Source: Patellaria atrata CBS 101060 (Eukaryota; Ascomycota; Dothideomycetes; Patellariales; Patellariaceae). Taken from it: a stretch of DNA of 64,000 bases. Of the stretch, positions 24,872-34,787 are shown in pieces (the first letter of the stretch is position 1; each line of letters begins with the position of its first letter). A program made the position numbers and the translations under genes. The DNA lies in contig MU006095.1 in the NCBI GenBank assembly GCA_010093705.1, forward strand, positions 996,315 through 1,060,314. The letters are read 5' to 3'. The notes under the pieces are model-generated. The model searched no databases and had not been told where the DNA came from. It saw nothing but the letters and a program-made list of their open reading frames with translations.

Positions 24872-25024
24872 CAGTGCGTTTAATGCTTTTCTTCAGGAAA
24901 ACCCATGAAGAATTAACGAGAAAAGAAACGTTTGCGAATTACGAGAGGAGTATGGGAAATACTGAGTACTTCTATCATTCATGAGGAGTGTCTTATTCAT
25001 CATAATAATAGTTCCAAGCAGTGT

Positions 25025-25900
25025 TTATTGAAGATTAACAAAGAGACCACCATCCACAAGAAGTTGAGCACCAGTCTATGAACGTCAGTCTCATCCACAA
25101 ATATTCTATATAACGGTAATACTCACCACATAACTACTCAAATCACTTGCTAGAAATACAGCCGGGCCCGCAAGATCGTTTGGAACACCGGTTCGACCTA
25201 GTGGAATCCTACCCTCCATATACTTCCTCTTTTCCTCGTTCGCCAGATCCTTCTCATTCAGTTGAGTCTTGATGGTTCCCGGAAGTAGCGCATTACATCT
25301 GATCTGATATTTTCCTAAAGCGCACGCACATGATTGCATGAGACTCAAGATACCAGCTTTGGTGGGCGTATAGTGAGTCTGATACGCTCCTCCGACGAGA
25401 GCGGAGATGGAAGATATGCCTATTATTGAGCCGCCGGTACCTTGCTTGACCATTTGGCGAGCGGCAGATTGTGTGGAGTAGAAGGCTCCGGAGAGATTGG
25501 TGTGGAGGGTTGTGTCAAAGAGATCTTTTTCAAGACTGATGGACGCTTTTCAGACAAACTCAACGAGGAAAAGGGGTAACACATACTCCAGAAACTCTGC
25601 AAACTGGCAAATCCCCGCGTTGCTCACAAAGACATCCAATTTCCCAAATGCTTGAACAGTCTCTTGTACGAGATTGTTGGCCGTCTCTTTCTCTGATATG
25701 TCACCTGGTACGGCAATCAGTTTCGCATCCTCTCCGGCCTCCTCTTGCATACATTTGAAATGTGAGACTGACTTCTCATCCCCGAAGTGATTGATTGCTA
25801 CACTGGCCCCCTGACGGAGGTATTCGAGGGCTATGGCTCGTCCTATGCCTGTGGCTCCACCCGTGATGGCTGCTACTTTTCCAGAGAGGAGTTGGGCCAT
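25025..25900 (-). CDS. Short-chain dehydrogenase, L-rhamnose-1-dehydrogenase-like
   Basis: This is a classical SDR that would oxidise L-rhamnose to its lactone with NAD(P)+, the first step of the non-phosphorylated fungal rhamnose route. I read three exons: 25900-25587, 25535-25127 and 25075-25025, for 257 residues in phase. The last is a 17-codon exon ending LLVDGGLFVNLQ. Motifs are the cofactor loop ITGGATGIGRAIALEY, DVFVSNAGIC (NAG), active-site Ser in IIGISSISALVGG and YxxxK as HYTPTKAG. The region after GK/NH (INHFGDEKS) is compatible with NADP or NAD. The substrate call rests on resemblance to fungal RHA1/LRA1 and on the adjacent lactonase and aldolase genes. A generic 3-oxoacyl reductase-like SDR is the main alternative. 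Confidence 0.83.
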
Positions 25901-26500
25901 AATGTGGGCTAAATTATAGTATTATCGATAGGTTAATGGTAGTGTGAAGTAAGGTCTTGATATCAATGAAATTGTTCCTGCTTTTGATAGCAAATATATT
26001 GTTTGGGATATATGTAGACAGATGACTACATCAATATAGAATCATCGCTGAATACCGGGATATTGTCGCTGCGATGTTGCCCGAGCTCCCACAGTTGGTG
26101 AGCTACCCGGAGAAATCTACATTTGCATACAGTAGTGCTACAGTCCTCCAACCTTACCTTAACTTCAAATTTCGTGATGTTGACGACAATAGGGGTGAGT
26201 GGTTGAAGAAAGGGTAAAAGGGATGAAATGGAGTGAAGTGAGAGATCATGCGCGGGGTTCATCGGTGCAAGCGCCATGCCATCACCTCATGCTCATCTCG
26301 GACAGCAACTCTTCACATATTCATAGCTTTTGATACCAGTCATCACGTTCAACAACTCTCCGAGTCCACGGGAATGGGACCTACCAATTTCTACATGTCG
26401 AAAAACAGATTCCCTTATCCTTCCCCGGACGACAATATCGTGACAACACACTAATCCACACCTCAAAGAGACTACCACCTACAACCGAATCATAGCAATC
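25901..26500. other. Intergenic, promoters of the SDR and rmd5
   Basis: 600 bp between divergent start codons. No gene, RNA or repeat was recognised; short frames only. Confidence 0.4.
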
Positions 26501-27916
26501 ATGGAGGGACTAGATGGACTGTTAGTGGAGCAGGCGCATCTGGAGAAGAAAGGAAGCTTGCAGCCAGCTGTAGACGATGTGCAGAAGACGATAGATCTTC
26601 TCAAGGCGGCGAGGGAGAAGATAATAGCTGGTCTGTAGAAAAATAAAGCATCGTCACGATAGGTATTAACTCTATATTAGACCCAAGATCCGCGGGTATG
26701 ACATTGGCAAAACTCCAGAATCCAGCAAAACAATCAATGGACAAGGTCAATGATGACCTGAAGGTTGTCTATAAGGCGTTAGGGAACTATACGAAGGCAC
26801 TCGACAAGGTCCGTTTGCCTTCCGCGTGACTGAAGTGTCATCCTGATATAAGATTTATAGAAATTCAAAAATGCCTCCCTTCCGACTGCAGAAAACGACG
26901 CGCTCTCCTCCCATCCAAACCTTATCAACCGCGCTATCGCCATGCATCTCCTTCGTGAAGGCCAGTTCGGCGTTGCGTCCACGTTTATTGACGAAGCCAA
27001 CGCGCACCCACCCCGCCCGGAACCCACACCCGGCTCGCCCAACCCCTACGCCAATGACGCCGAAGAGCACAAATTCGCAATGGACAATATTCAGTCGCAG
27101 AAGTTGCAGCAAGAGTTCGCAGAAATGTACCACATCCTTCACGAATTGCGGCAGAAACGAAACCTCGACCCGGCCATCAAATGGGCAAGGAAAAATAGCT
27201 CTGTTCTTGAGCATAGGGGCAGCAACCTTGAGTTCGAGCTCTGTAGGCTGCAATATGTGGTCCTTTTCATGGGTTCCAGCACCTCGGACGGGGGTATGCA
27301 AAACACTGACGGGCCGATGCGCGCCTGGGCCTACGCACGTAGCGAATTTGGAGCGTTTCAGGGTCGGTATTCAAGAGAAATCGAACGACTCTCCGGTGCG
27401 CTGTCATTTTGGTCCAACATGCCCGACTCGCCGTATCGACAAACCTTTCATAATGAAAGCGCGTGGGAGGAAGTTGCGCACTCATTCACGCGGGAGTTCT
27501 GCTCGCTGCTGGGACTCTCGGCAGATAGCCCGTTATATATTGCGGCAACAGCTGGCGCAATCGCCCTACCAACGTTGCTGAAGATGCAGGGAATCATGAA
27601 GACGAAGAAGACGGAGTGGACTACGAGGCAGGAGATGGCTGTAAGTGCCATATTCTCTCGACCAACAATGCTCTTCCCCTTCTCTAATATACCCCAGGTT
27701 GAACTTCCACTACCTCCTGCATACCACTTCCACTCCATCTTCGTGTGTCCCGTGTCTAAAGAGCAGGGCACGGATCAAAACCCGCCTATGATGATACCAT
27801 GTGGTCATGTTATTGCGAAAGAGACGCTGGAAAGGTTGAGTAAGGGCGCGAGGTTTAAGTGTCCCTATTGCCCGCAAGAATCGCATCCGAGAGACGCGAA
27901 GAGGGTGTATTTATGA
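26501..27916 (+). CDS. rmd5: GID/CTLH E3 ubiquitin ligase subunit Rmd5
   Basis: This is one of the two RING-like catalytic subunits of the GID (CTLH) ubiquitin ligase, which in yeast marks gluconeogenic enzymes for degradation on glucose refeeding. Exons 26501-26630, 26681-26808, 26861-27640 and 27698-27916 give 418 residues with every junction in phase. The protein starts MEGLDGLLVEQAHLEKKGSL. A LisH-like segment follows (LINRAIAMHLLREGQFGVA), then the CTLH/CRA region (YHILHELRQKRNLDPAIKWA; SSVLEHRGSNLEFELCRLQY). The degenerate RING is at the C-terminus: FVCPVSKEQ, MMIPCGHVIAKE and FKCPYCPQES. As in other Rmd5 proteins, Ser occupies one canonical zinc-cysteine position. The partner subunit Gid9/Fyv10 is not in the window. 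Confidence 0.93.
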
Positions 27917-28303
27917 AAGTTCTGTTCTTTGTGGAGTCTTTGCATTGCATAGGATACAAGGCCGGTGTTAAGGTCAGTCAGTTCTTTCTAAATTTGTACA
28001 AGTGGAGAATAAGGAGGTCCTTTCCTTTTTTGATTGAGCGGAGACTGGGCGTTCGAATCGGGTATAATGTTTTCTTTCTTACTGAGCGGATACAAACCTC
28101 TCTATCGCGAGTTTTTCTAGGAACTCAGAGTACAATTTCACAATTTCATGGTCTGCATTTCTCACAGCTGAATGTACAGTGACAAGGCGTTTACCAGGGT
28201 ATTATATTTTCATATCCTACAAATCATGAGGTGAGAGTCGATAACTCGCAACATTCTACCCGACCTACCTTCCTCAACTTACTCATCGCACCTTCCCTCT
28301 CCA
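27917..28303. other. Convergent intergenic region
   Basis: 387 bp between the convergent 3' ends of rmd5 and the W/G/R-repeat gene. It should contain both terminators; no distinct feature seen. Confidence 0.4.
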
Positions 28304-30832
28304 TCAGTCCTCCAAATTCTCGATGACAATCCACACCATCTTATCCGCTCCAATCCCCCCTTCCTCATCCGTTTTACCCCAACGGCCCTGCCGTCTAGCA
28401 CACCTCGCCGCCTCTCTCGCGCCTCTCGCAGTCTCCCTAGCCTCCTTAGCCGCATCCCTAAACTGCTCCTTAACCCTCTGTCTCTCATCCTTATCCTTCA
28501 TACCCATCTTCTGTTCCTTATACTCCCTCTTGAACTGCCTCTTCGCCGCATGCATCTCCTTCATGAACGTTCTCTTCTCCTGGCGTTTCTCGCGCTTCAG
28601 CTCCCGCTTGCTCTTCTGCTGAGCGGCTTTCTCAATCGCCAAACTCCGCTCCAGTTCGATCTGCTGCTCGCTCATTTTGCCCTTCGCGCGAGACTTTTCG
28701 GCGCGCGCGTCGATCTCGGAGAGTTTGCGTAGGAATTCCTTCTCGTTGTCTTCGTCGGAATCAGAGCTGTATTCTGAGTCGGAACTGTCCGAGTCGTCTT
28801 TCTCTTTCTCTTGCTTCTGCTTCTGCTTTTGCTTTTGCTTGGTGTCAGTCTGTTCCACGCTTTCGCTCACTACACCCTCTTCCTGTGTTTCCATACGAGC
28901 TTTCTCGTTTCCATGTCCCTCCCCATTACTCTCTCTCCTCTCCTCTCCCGGCATAACCCCCAAGCCCAACATCCAAAGCCCCGGTCCTACACCGGACCCT
29001 GCACCGAATCCTCTCTGTCCGTCGAAACGCTCGCACTGCGCTTCCAAGTTGCGACCCCAATCTTCCCACCTCTTGCCATATTCCAAACCCCAGCGCTCGG
29101 CGCGCTTCCCAAACGCGTCTCCCCACCTCTCACTCCGTCTGCCAAAATCCTCTCCCCATTTGGCCCAACGGGCACCCCATTCTTCCCAGGTCTCTGGACG
29201 GTTGGGGCGGCCGAAGGGGCTAGTGCTAAAGACTGAGGAGGAGGTAAATGTGGGAGTCCTATTTTGGGGGGGGAAGGAGGTAGCGCAATGAGTTGGAATT
29301 GGCGCATTCGGGTCTCTCATTCGCACAGCTATCTGCTGCGCAGTCAAGCTATTGGAGTTTGGCGCAGGGATCTCCCGCGTGAGAGGTTCAATCCACGGCT
29401 CCAGCACCCTTAGTTTTTCAAAAACTTCGTTTTCTGAGGCGGAGGGTTTGAGCAGTTTCTCCACCGTGGCGGCACGGATACTGCGTTCTTCCGGCACACC
29501 CAGATCCTGGACGAGGGATGAGAGGGTCGTTATGCAGACTTTGAGCCCGCGGGGACCGAAAAACCCTTCGTTGCTTTGTGCGAGGAAACTCGCTAATAGA
29601 TGGCTGATATCGCTTTCCTGTCCCTGGGAAGACGGCGTAAGAGCCGGATGCAGCAAATCCACGACCTCGACCCCCTGCAGTACCGAAACAATCGCGTTCA
29701 GATTATCTAGAAACGCGGCAAATTCTGCCGGAGAGATAGAGCGTGTATGTAGCGCTTTGGCGTAGGAGCGGAGAAACTGCGGTGGTTCGTTAGAACTAGA
29801 TTCCTCCTGACTCTGATTCTGATGGCCCAAGTGAGAGTTTGCCTGCCATCCGGGTCTCCATGGAGGACCGGTAACGGCAGAACGACAGTCCTGGCCGCCC
29901 CAGCTACGGTGACGACCCCACGGACCAGGTGGGCCACCCCATGGTCCACCGCGTCCACCCCACGGACCAGACCAAGGACCACCAGGGCGACCTTGACCGC
30001 CACAGGGGCCGCCTCTTCCTCCCCAGGGGCCTCGTCCACCCCAAGGTCCATTTGGGCCACTGCTGCTTGAAGGACCGGCTGCTGAAGGAGATGTCGAAGA
30101 AGCTGGGAGCTTGATTTGGGGAATCGCGATACGTCGGCTCAAGCGGGGTGCGTAGCGTATATCCGCATCCGGCGGGTTTTGAATGAACTGGAGGGATTGG
30201 CTCAGGAGTGTCCTCGCTAGAGCAGCGGCACTGGGACCGTCGTTGGTGTTTGTTTGAGAAACTGGGGATTCCGGGGGGAATTGGCCGGGCATTTGGTAGG
30301 GTGGTACTGTTTCTGCGATGGTGTCTTGTGGGATTGGAACCTGGGGGATTTGAGGCATCTGAGGGGCCTGAGGAACCCGAGGGACTTGCGGAAACGGTGA
30401 ACTAGACGGCGCCTCATGAATCAAATTGAACGGGTTCGTCGTCTCCACACTCGACAGTGTCTCATACGCCGGCGCCGGAGTCTGCGAAACAGCAGAAATC
30501 CCCTCCCGATCCTGCACCCGCGGATCGGTGTGAATAGGTCCATGCTCGTCCAACTCCAACCGATGCACCCTCAGGTCCAGATCCCCCACTACCGCACTGC
30601 TGCTGCTCCCGCTCAGGAAGTCCCGCTGCGCCTGCTCGTACGAGGGCGGTAGTTCGTCGTGCGGGCTTGAGAGGGGCGTTAAGGCTTGTGGACTGTCGAA
30701 GTCGGAGTCGTCTTCGTCGGTGGGGAGGGAGGAGGAGCGGGGGATGAAGTTGTTGTGAGCTGGGGGAAGGGGGTTGGAGGGGGAAGTTGGTGGGATGGGG
30801 GGGTCCGAGGGGGGGTTGTTTGGCGCTGCCAT
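28304..30832 (-). CDS. Large low-complexity protein with PPxY, PWGGRG and 11-residue W/G/R repeats
   Basis: Unrecognised 842-residue protein in one uninterrupted exon. In order, it has a Pro/Ser-rich N-terminus with LPPSYEQAQRDF at 61-72 (a PPxY motif) and a Pro/Gln run (150-180). A Gly/Trp-rich block with PWGGRG repeats spans 262-315. A structured-looking segment lies at about 350-490 (LRSYAKALHTRSISPAEFAA; VLEPWIEPLTREI). Near-perfect 11-residue repeats occupy 561-593 (EDFGRRSERWG, DAFGKRAERWG, LEYGKRWEDWG). A KQ run and an acidic Ser/Asp stretch follow. The C-terminal coiled coil is long, Arg/Lys/Glu-rich, and holds another Arg/Ala run (EARETARGAREAARCARR). The strong, continuous open frame and biased codon content make it a real gene; the complementary-strand frames here are shadows. 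I do not assign a function. The 11-residue amphipathic periodicity suggests membrane or lipid-surface binding. Confidence 0.85.
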   Translation of the reverse strand: MAAPNNPPSDPPIPPTSPSNPLPPAHNNFIPRSSSLPTDEDDSDFDSPQALTPLSSPHDELPPSYEQAQRDFLSGSSSSAVVGDLDLRVHRLELDEHGPIHTDPRVQDREGISAVSQTPAPAYETLSSVETTNPFNLIHEAPSSSPFPQVPRVPQAPQMPQIPQVPIPQDTIAETVPPYQMPGQFPPESPVSQTNTNDGPSAAALARTLLSQSLQFIQNPPDADIRYAPRLSRRIAIPQIKLPASSTSPSAAGPSSSSGPNGPWGGRGPWGGRGGPCGGQGRPGGPWSGPWGGRGGPWGGPPGPWGRHRSWGGQDCRSAVTGPPWRPGWQANSHLGHQNQSQEESSSNEPPQFLRSYAKALHTRSISPAEFAAFLDNLNAIVSVLQGVEVVDLLHPALTPSSQGQESDISHLLASFLAQSNEGFFGPRGLKVCITTLSSLVQDLGVPEERSIRAATVEKLLKPSASENEVFEKLRVLEPWIEPLTREIPAPNSNSLTAQQIAVRMRDPNAPIPTHCATSFPPQNRTPTFTSSSVFSTSPFGRPNRPETWEEWGARWAKWGEDFGRRSERWGDAFGKRAERWGLEYGKRWEDWGRNLEAQCERFDGQRGFGAGSGVGPGLWMLGLGVMPGEERRESNGEGHGNEKARMETQEEGVVSESVEQTDTKQKQKQKQKQEKEKDDSDSSDSEYSSDSDEDNEKEFLRKLSEIDARAEKSRAKGKMSEQQIELERSLAIEKAAQQKSKRELKREKRQEKRTFMKEMHAAKRQFKREYKEQKMGMKDKDERQRVKEQFRDAAKEARETARGAREAARCARRQGRWGKTDEEGGIGADKMVWIVIENLED

Positions 30833-33077
30833 TGTTTTGTTGCTCTAGGTTTGGATGGGAATGCAAAGTATTTAACAATTGTACGGGGAAGTCAGGTCTG
30901 TGTGCAATGTGTCATCAACTTCATCCGTGAGTTTGGAGATATGGTGTTGTGAGGATGGTTGTATAGAACTAGATAGGTAGAAGTGAGACGCAAAACTCAT
31001 ATTATGACTTCGAGCAGAATATTCAGTAGATATAAACAACTGGCTCTACCATCTGTTGCCTGAAATCTTAACCTTACGTAACCTGGCGAAGGTTTGTCGT
31101 CAGCCCGCTGATGACGAATCCCCACCTACCCCGCCATAGGCTAACAAGCTTCTCACCCGCAAGCCACACCACGCGTCTGATGATGCTTGTCGGGGAAGCC
31201 GAGGGGTCGGTATATAGAACTATTCGCTTCTGCAGGATTGATGGTAGAACTGTACGTTTGTAGAAGGTCAGCTCTCGTCCTCAACCTTATACAGGTGGAA
31301 GATGGAGGGGGATGTTGGGGTTGCGGTTTAGGCGGGCATGGTGTAGGTGTTCATATCCCCTTTGGTTAATTTTGGGGTCTTGATGCTCTCGTTCCCTGAT
31401 GGGTGTGATGGGGAGTTTGGTAGTGTTTGTGTATAGTTAAATTGCAAGGATGTTTATTCTGTGTAGAGTGAAGGTATAGTACGTGGAATGTTGGTTGTTC
31501 GGTGGCTATTTGGGTATATACTGCTAACCGATTCTTATACTAGATAGTTGTACCCTTTCGAAAGGCTATCATTTAGGGCGACAAGGCTGCAGAATGCATG
31601 CCTTGACTACTACATCAACTACAAAACAAACTGGAACTTCTCAAATAAGATCGGGGGGATCATAGCCTTGTAGAAGGGGATGTCGTACAGCATTGTACAC
31701 GAGGCTGCTGACGGATTAGGGAACCAATTTCAGCAGGTTGGAAATCAACTTCTCGTAAGTAGGGGGTGTTACTCACCCGATCTGCCCATGTAGGAAGAAT
31801 GTTCCTTTACTAAAAGGAACTAGATCTAACTTACCTAGAAACCCATATCTGGTCACGAAAGATATATCTATAAAGAATTCTTCCATCTCACAATGGCTCA
31901 TACAGTAAAATAACCTTTGTCTTTCATACTTTTGATATATCCTCGTCAGCCTTATTTCTTAGCTAGAGAATAGTGCAATAGCCCGTATGACTTCGGTCCT
32001 CATCCATCGGTCACTTCATAGAGACTCAGTTTGGAGTCAATGAGAGAGGCAACACAGGGAAAACATGTTGATTGCTCCGCCTTAATATTCTCTGACGACC
32101 ATTTTCCCCTGTGACGTCTTCTTGATGGTAAATAAGCCTTGGAGCGAGTTAGTTGAGAACAAATATCCCGAGTATTTCAGTGGTGATGTTCAACTCTGTA
32201 TTTTCAATATAGGAAGAAAGGATAAAGAAGGTGAGACGGACGTACGTAGGTGATTTTTCCTAGTATAGCTTATCTCAGTCAACATAGACCCCCCTAAAGG
32301 GGCTGCATCGGACAATACACGGGAACCAATCAATTGATCAATTGATTAAGTAGTGATAGATAGAATAAGAGGCCAGGGTTATATATATATATAAAGAAAA
32401 AAATGACACAGCAAAAAATCGAATCCGCGTGACTTTGAAAGTCAAAGTGTGACGGCACTGCAGGTAGACGAGGTACCTGCCTCCTCAGCCATATGTCCCG
32501 GATTCGATGAAGGGAAGAGTGTTTAGAGTTCCTTATGAGTTGCCTAGCTAAACTGTATGGGCAGTCACTGTACTGTGCACTGTACAAGATGTCGGTTCTA
32601 GGAGCAACCGTGCAGTTCCGATATATCTATAGACTGGAAAGGAACGTCTCTGGTAGGTGCGCTCCCTTTCATGTACCTTAGTATATATTTATCCTTTTCG
32701 AGATACTTCTTCAATGCGAACATCATAACTTGTTTACTCTTCCAATCCTCAAACAACGACGATAAGAAGATATAATTCCGTACTGTTGAGTGAACACATC
32801 TTTTCGTATTATCGCCCAAATGCAGTTTGCTTGGATTTTCTCTCACCTCTCTTAATCTCGTCGAACTACGGTCTAAGAGACGGAGCTACGTGGAGACCTA
32901 CCGCTTAGACCGAGGAAAAGATCAAGTGTACCTCCATACCACGAGACAGTTCGAACCCGAGCTCTTCCTCTTCACCCAGCACCCACCATACCGAATAGAA
33001 CTCCTGGAAGACGCGTACTTACATCCGTATCCATCTTCGCCTTCTTTTCCCCCCAAGATAGTCCTGAGTCCCTCAAC
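30833..33077. other. Intergenic, no gene recognised
   Basis: About 2.2 kb, moderately AT-rich. It contains a 20-bp perfect palindrome at 32328-32347, a short TA repeat near 32381-32393 and small open frames without domains. I looked for tRNA-like T-arms around 32400-32540 and found none that folds. Confidence 0.45.
32328..32347. repeat. Perfect 20-bp palindrome
   Basis: AATCAATTGATCAATTGATT reads identically on both strands. It sits upstream of a TA-repeat tract in an intergenic region. It could be a binding site for a dimeric factor or chance in AT-rich DNA. Confidence 0.9.
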
Positions 33078-33725
33078 ATGGAAACAACAAACGAGCTCCC
33101 CGAGTTGATGGAAGAAATAATACAATCGATTAAAACCACGGCCAGACTCGCAGAACTCGAAACTCCACCTCATCTCATAAGATACGAAGCTATAGCCGTC
33201 CTACAACGCAGTACGATTGCATCCCACTCTTCCCTAAGTCATGCCCAAATCACTAACAGTAAATAGTGGAAGCCCGTCGTGGTGTTCCTCCAGAAGACCG
33301 ACTAAGCAGTCGCTAGATCAATTACATTCACTCGGGCAGATTGCCCATAGATCGAAAAATGAGATTAAGCCCACCTATCATCACGCCGAGGTATAATGCC
33401 CAGATCCGTCAGATGGTCGGACACAAATTACCTACTTCGGAAACGTGCCTGCCACAAGTTTTCGACGGGATGTATCAGGATGAGTGGCATGAGGATTATG
33501 CCGCGTATTGTTCCTACACCCACTTGGTCTAATTTCATACAGGATGTTTTCACATGTGAGGAGAAATCCTGGCGCAATGCTATTGTCGGAGCCGTCATGC
33601 TGTATATTTCTGAACTCCTTCAGGCGGTGAATCAATTCGGTGCCGATGAGGTTATTCTTGGGCTTAAGAAAGCTTACATAAGAGGCGAACTAGAGCTTCG
33701 GAACGGGGAAATAACTTGGTTCTGA
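33078..33725 (+). CDS. Small hypothetical protein, three predicted exons
   Basis: Not recognised. I predict exons 33078-33210, 33260-33390 and 33543-33725, chosen because all junctions are GT/AG and in phase. The first intron ends with a textbook branch-plus-acceptor (CACTAACAG). The product would be about 148 residues: METTNELPELMEEIIQSIKT, a basic middle part (SSRRPTKQSLDQLHSLGQIA) and a C-terminal part (RNAIVGAVMLYISELLQAVN). No domain or signal peptide was recognised. The alternative is that these are unrelated short frames, since the middle exon has no independent support. Confidence 0.42.
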
Positions 33726-33977
33726 GGAGACGTGGAGGTCCAGATCATACTCGTGGAGAGTGAGCCCTAGGAAGATATTGTTGTATTGGACAAGAGAGGT
33801 CAAATGAGTTTCAGGTTCGAGTGACTTGATGAGGGTAGCGTTTGGATCAATAAGAAATGACATCGATTAGTTCATAAGGAAAAGGACAATACAAGACTAC
33901 TCAACGAGAATTATAGGGGAAATCTCAAACCAGACGAAGATTCACATCATCATCCTAATCCTCAAATCTTCCCCCTA

Positions 33978-34787
33978 TTACTCGACCCAATACCCAGCAG
34001 CAGCATTCCCCCTAGCTCCGGCCGCCACTCCCCTAGAAGAGACATCAGAGCTATTCCCATGCTTCCGAACCTTCCACCAATCCTTCCCCAGCTTCTTCCA
34101 CAAACTCGTAACACACGCGACGGCAAGATCATCCAACCCCTCTTCCTGCACCAACATATGCAGTCTCTCGGCTTTCTTGCTACTCTTATGAGAAGTAGTA
34201 TGCAGCACCGCATACGCCTTCCCCGTCGAATCAACTATATCCCAGTTCCCGAAACCCGCCGTCGAGGCACCGTAATCCATGATGAAATGAAAGAACAGGC
34301 GATTGGGAGGTGTAGGTAGGAAAGTCGCTTTTGACTCGGGGGGCATAGTGGTCACAATTTGCCAAGACCTGTTCGTCCGTCCCATCCTCTTGCCCAACCT
34401 GAAGGTTACAGCGCGGGCCATCGGTAAACTCGAGCGTGCTGGCACCACATTCAGAGCTCCAAGAACCGCGGTAGAGAACTTCGCCGTCTCGAGTGGCCAT
34501 ACTGTGGATGGTCATACCTGTGTCGGAGTGCTGGTAGTCGACGAAGTGGCTAGGGACGAGAGAGTCCTTTGAGGCACCCAAGGTGCGGGTCACACTGACG
34601 ATTTGGAGTATATCCAGTTGTGATTGAGGTAGATATGGTAAGTTGAGTAGACGGTACGAGGGCCAATACTACTAGGGATCGTACCGGTATGTACATCTTG
34701 AGAGTGTTGAGGATTGGTGGAGTAATAGGAAGGAGGTGGAGAGTGGGAGAGATCTGTGTTCTTATATGGTTCTGTTGAGCTGAACAT
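33978..34787 (-). pseudogene. Frame-disrupted gene, possible LURP-one/tubby-C-like protein
   Basis: The start (34787) gives MFSSTEPYKNTDLSHSPPPS, then a YHIYLNHNW strand. At about 34611-34622 sensible protein moves to another frame (VTRTLGASKDSLVPSHFVDY; MTIHSMATRDGEVLYRGSWS). At about 34399-34408 it returns to the first frame (GKRMGRTNRSWQIVTTMPPE; FHFIMDYGASTAGFGNWDIV; EEGLDDLAVACVTSLWKKLG) and ends at 33978. The two shifts cancel, as a one-base loss followed by a one-base gain would. They lie too close to the conserved strings for introns to explain easily. The pattern of beta strands and a PPPSY head resembles fungal tubby-C/LURP-one-like proteins, a weak assignment. Two indels in the assembly remain possible instead of true decay. 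Confidence 0.5.

Noticed and set aside
26871-27581. 236-codon plus-strand frame overlapping rmd5
   Set aside because: Alternative frame of the Rmd5 third exon; the Rmd5 frame has the CTLH and RING-like motifs.
28677-30652. Long plus-strand frames opposite the 842-residue gene
   Set aside because: They are complement shadows of a strongly biased Pro/Gly/Arg/Glu-rich coding sequence; the minus-strand frame is far longer and has ordered repeats.
32400-32540. Possible tRNA (contains TTCGA-like strings)
   Set aside because: No acceptor stem or T-arm of normal geometry can be formed on either strand.
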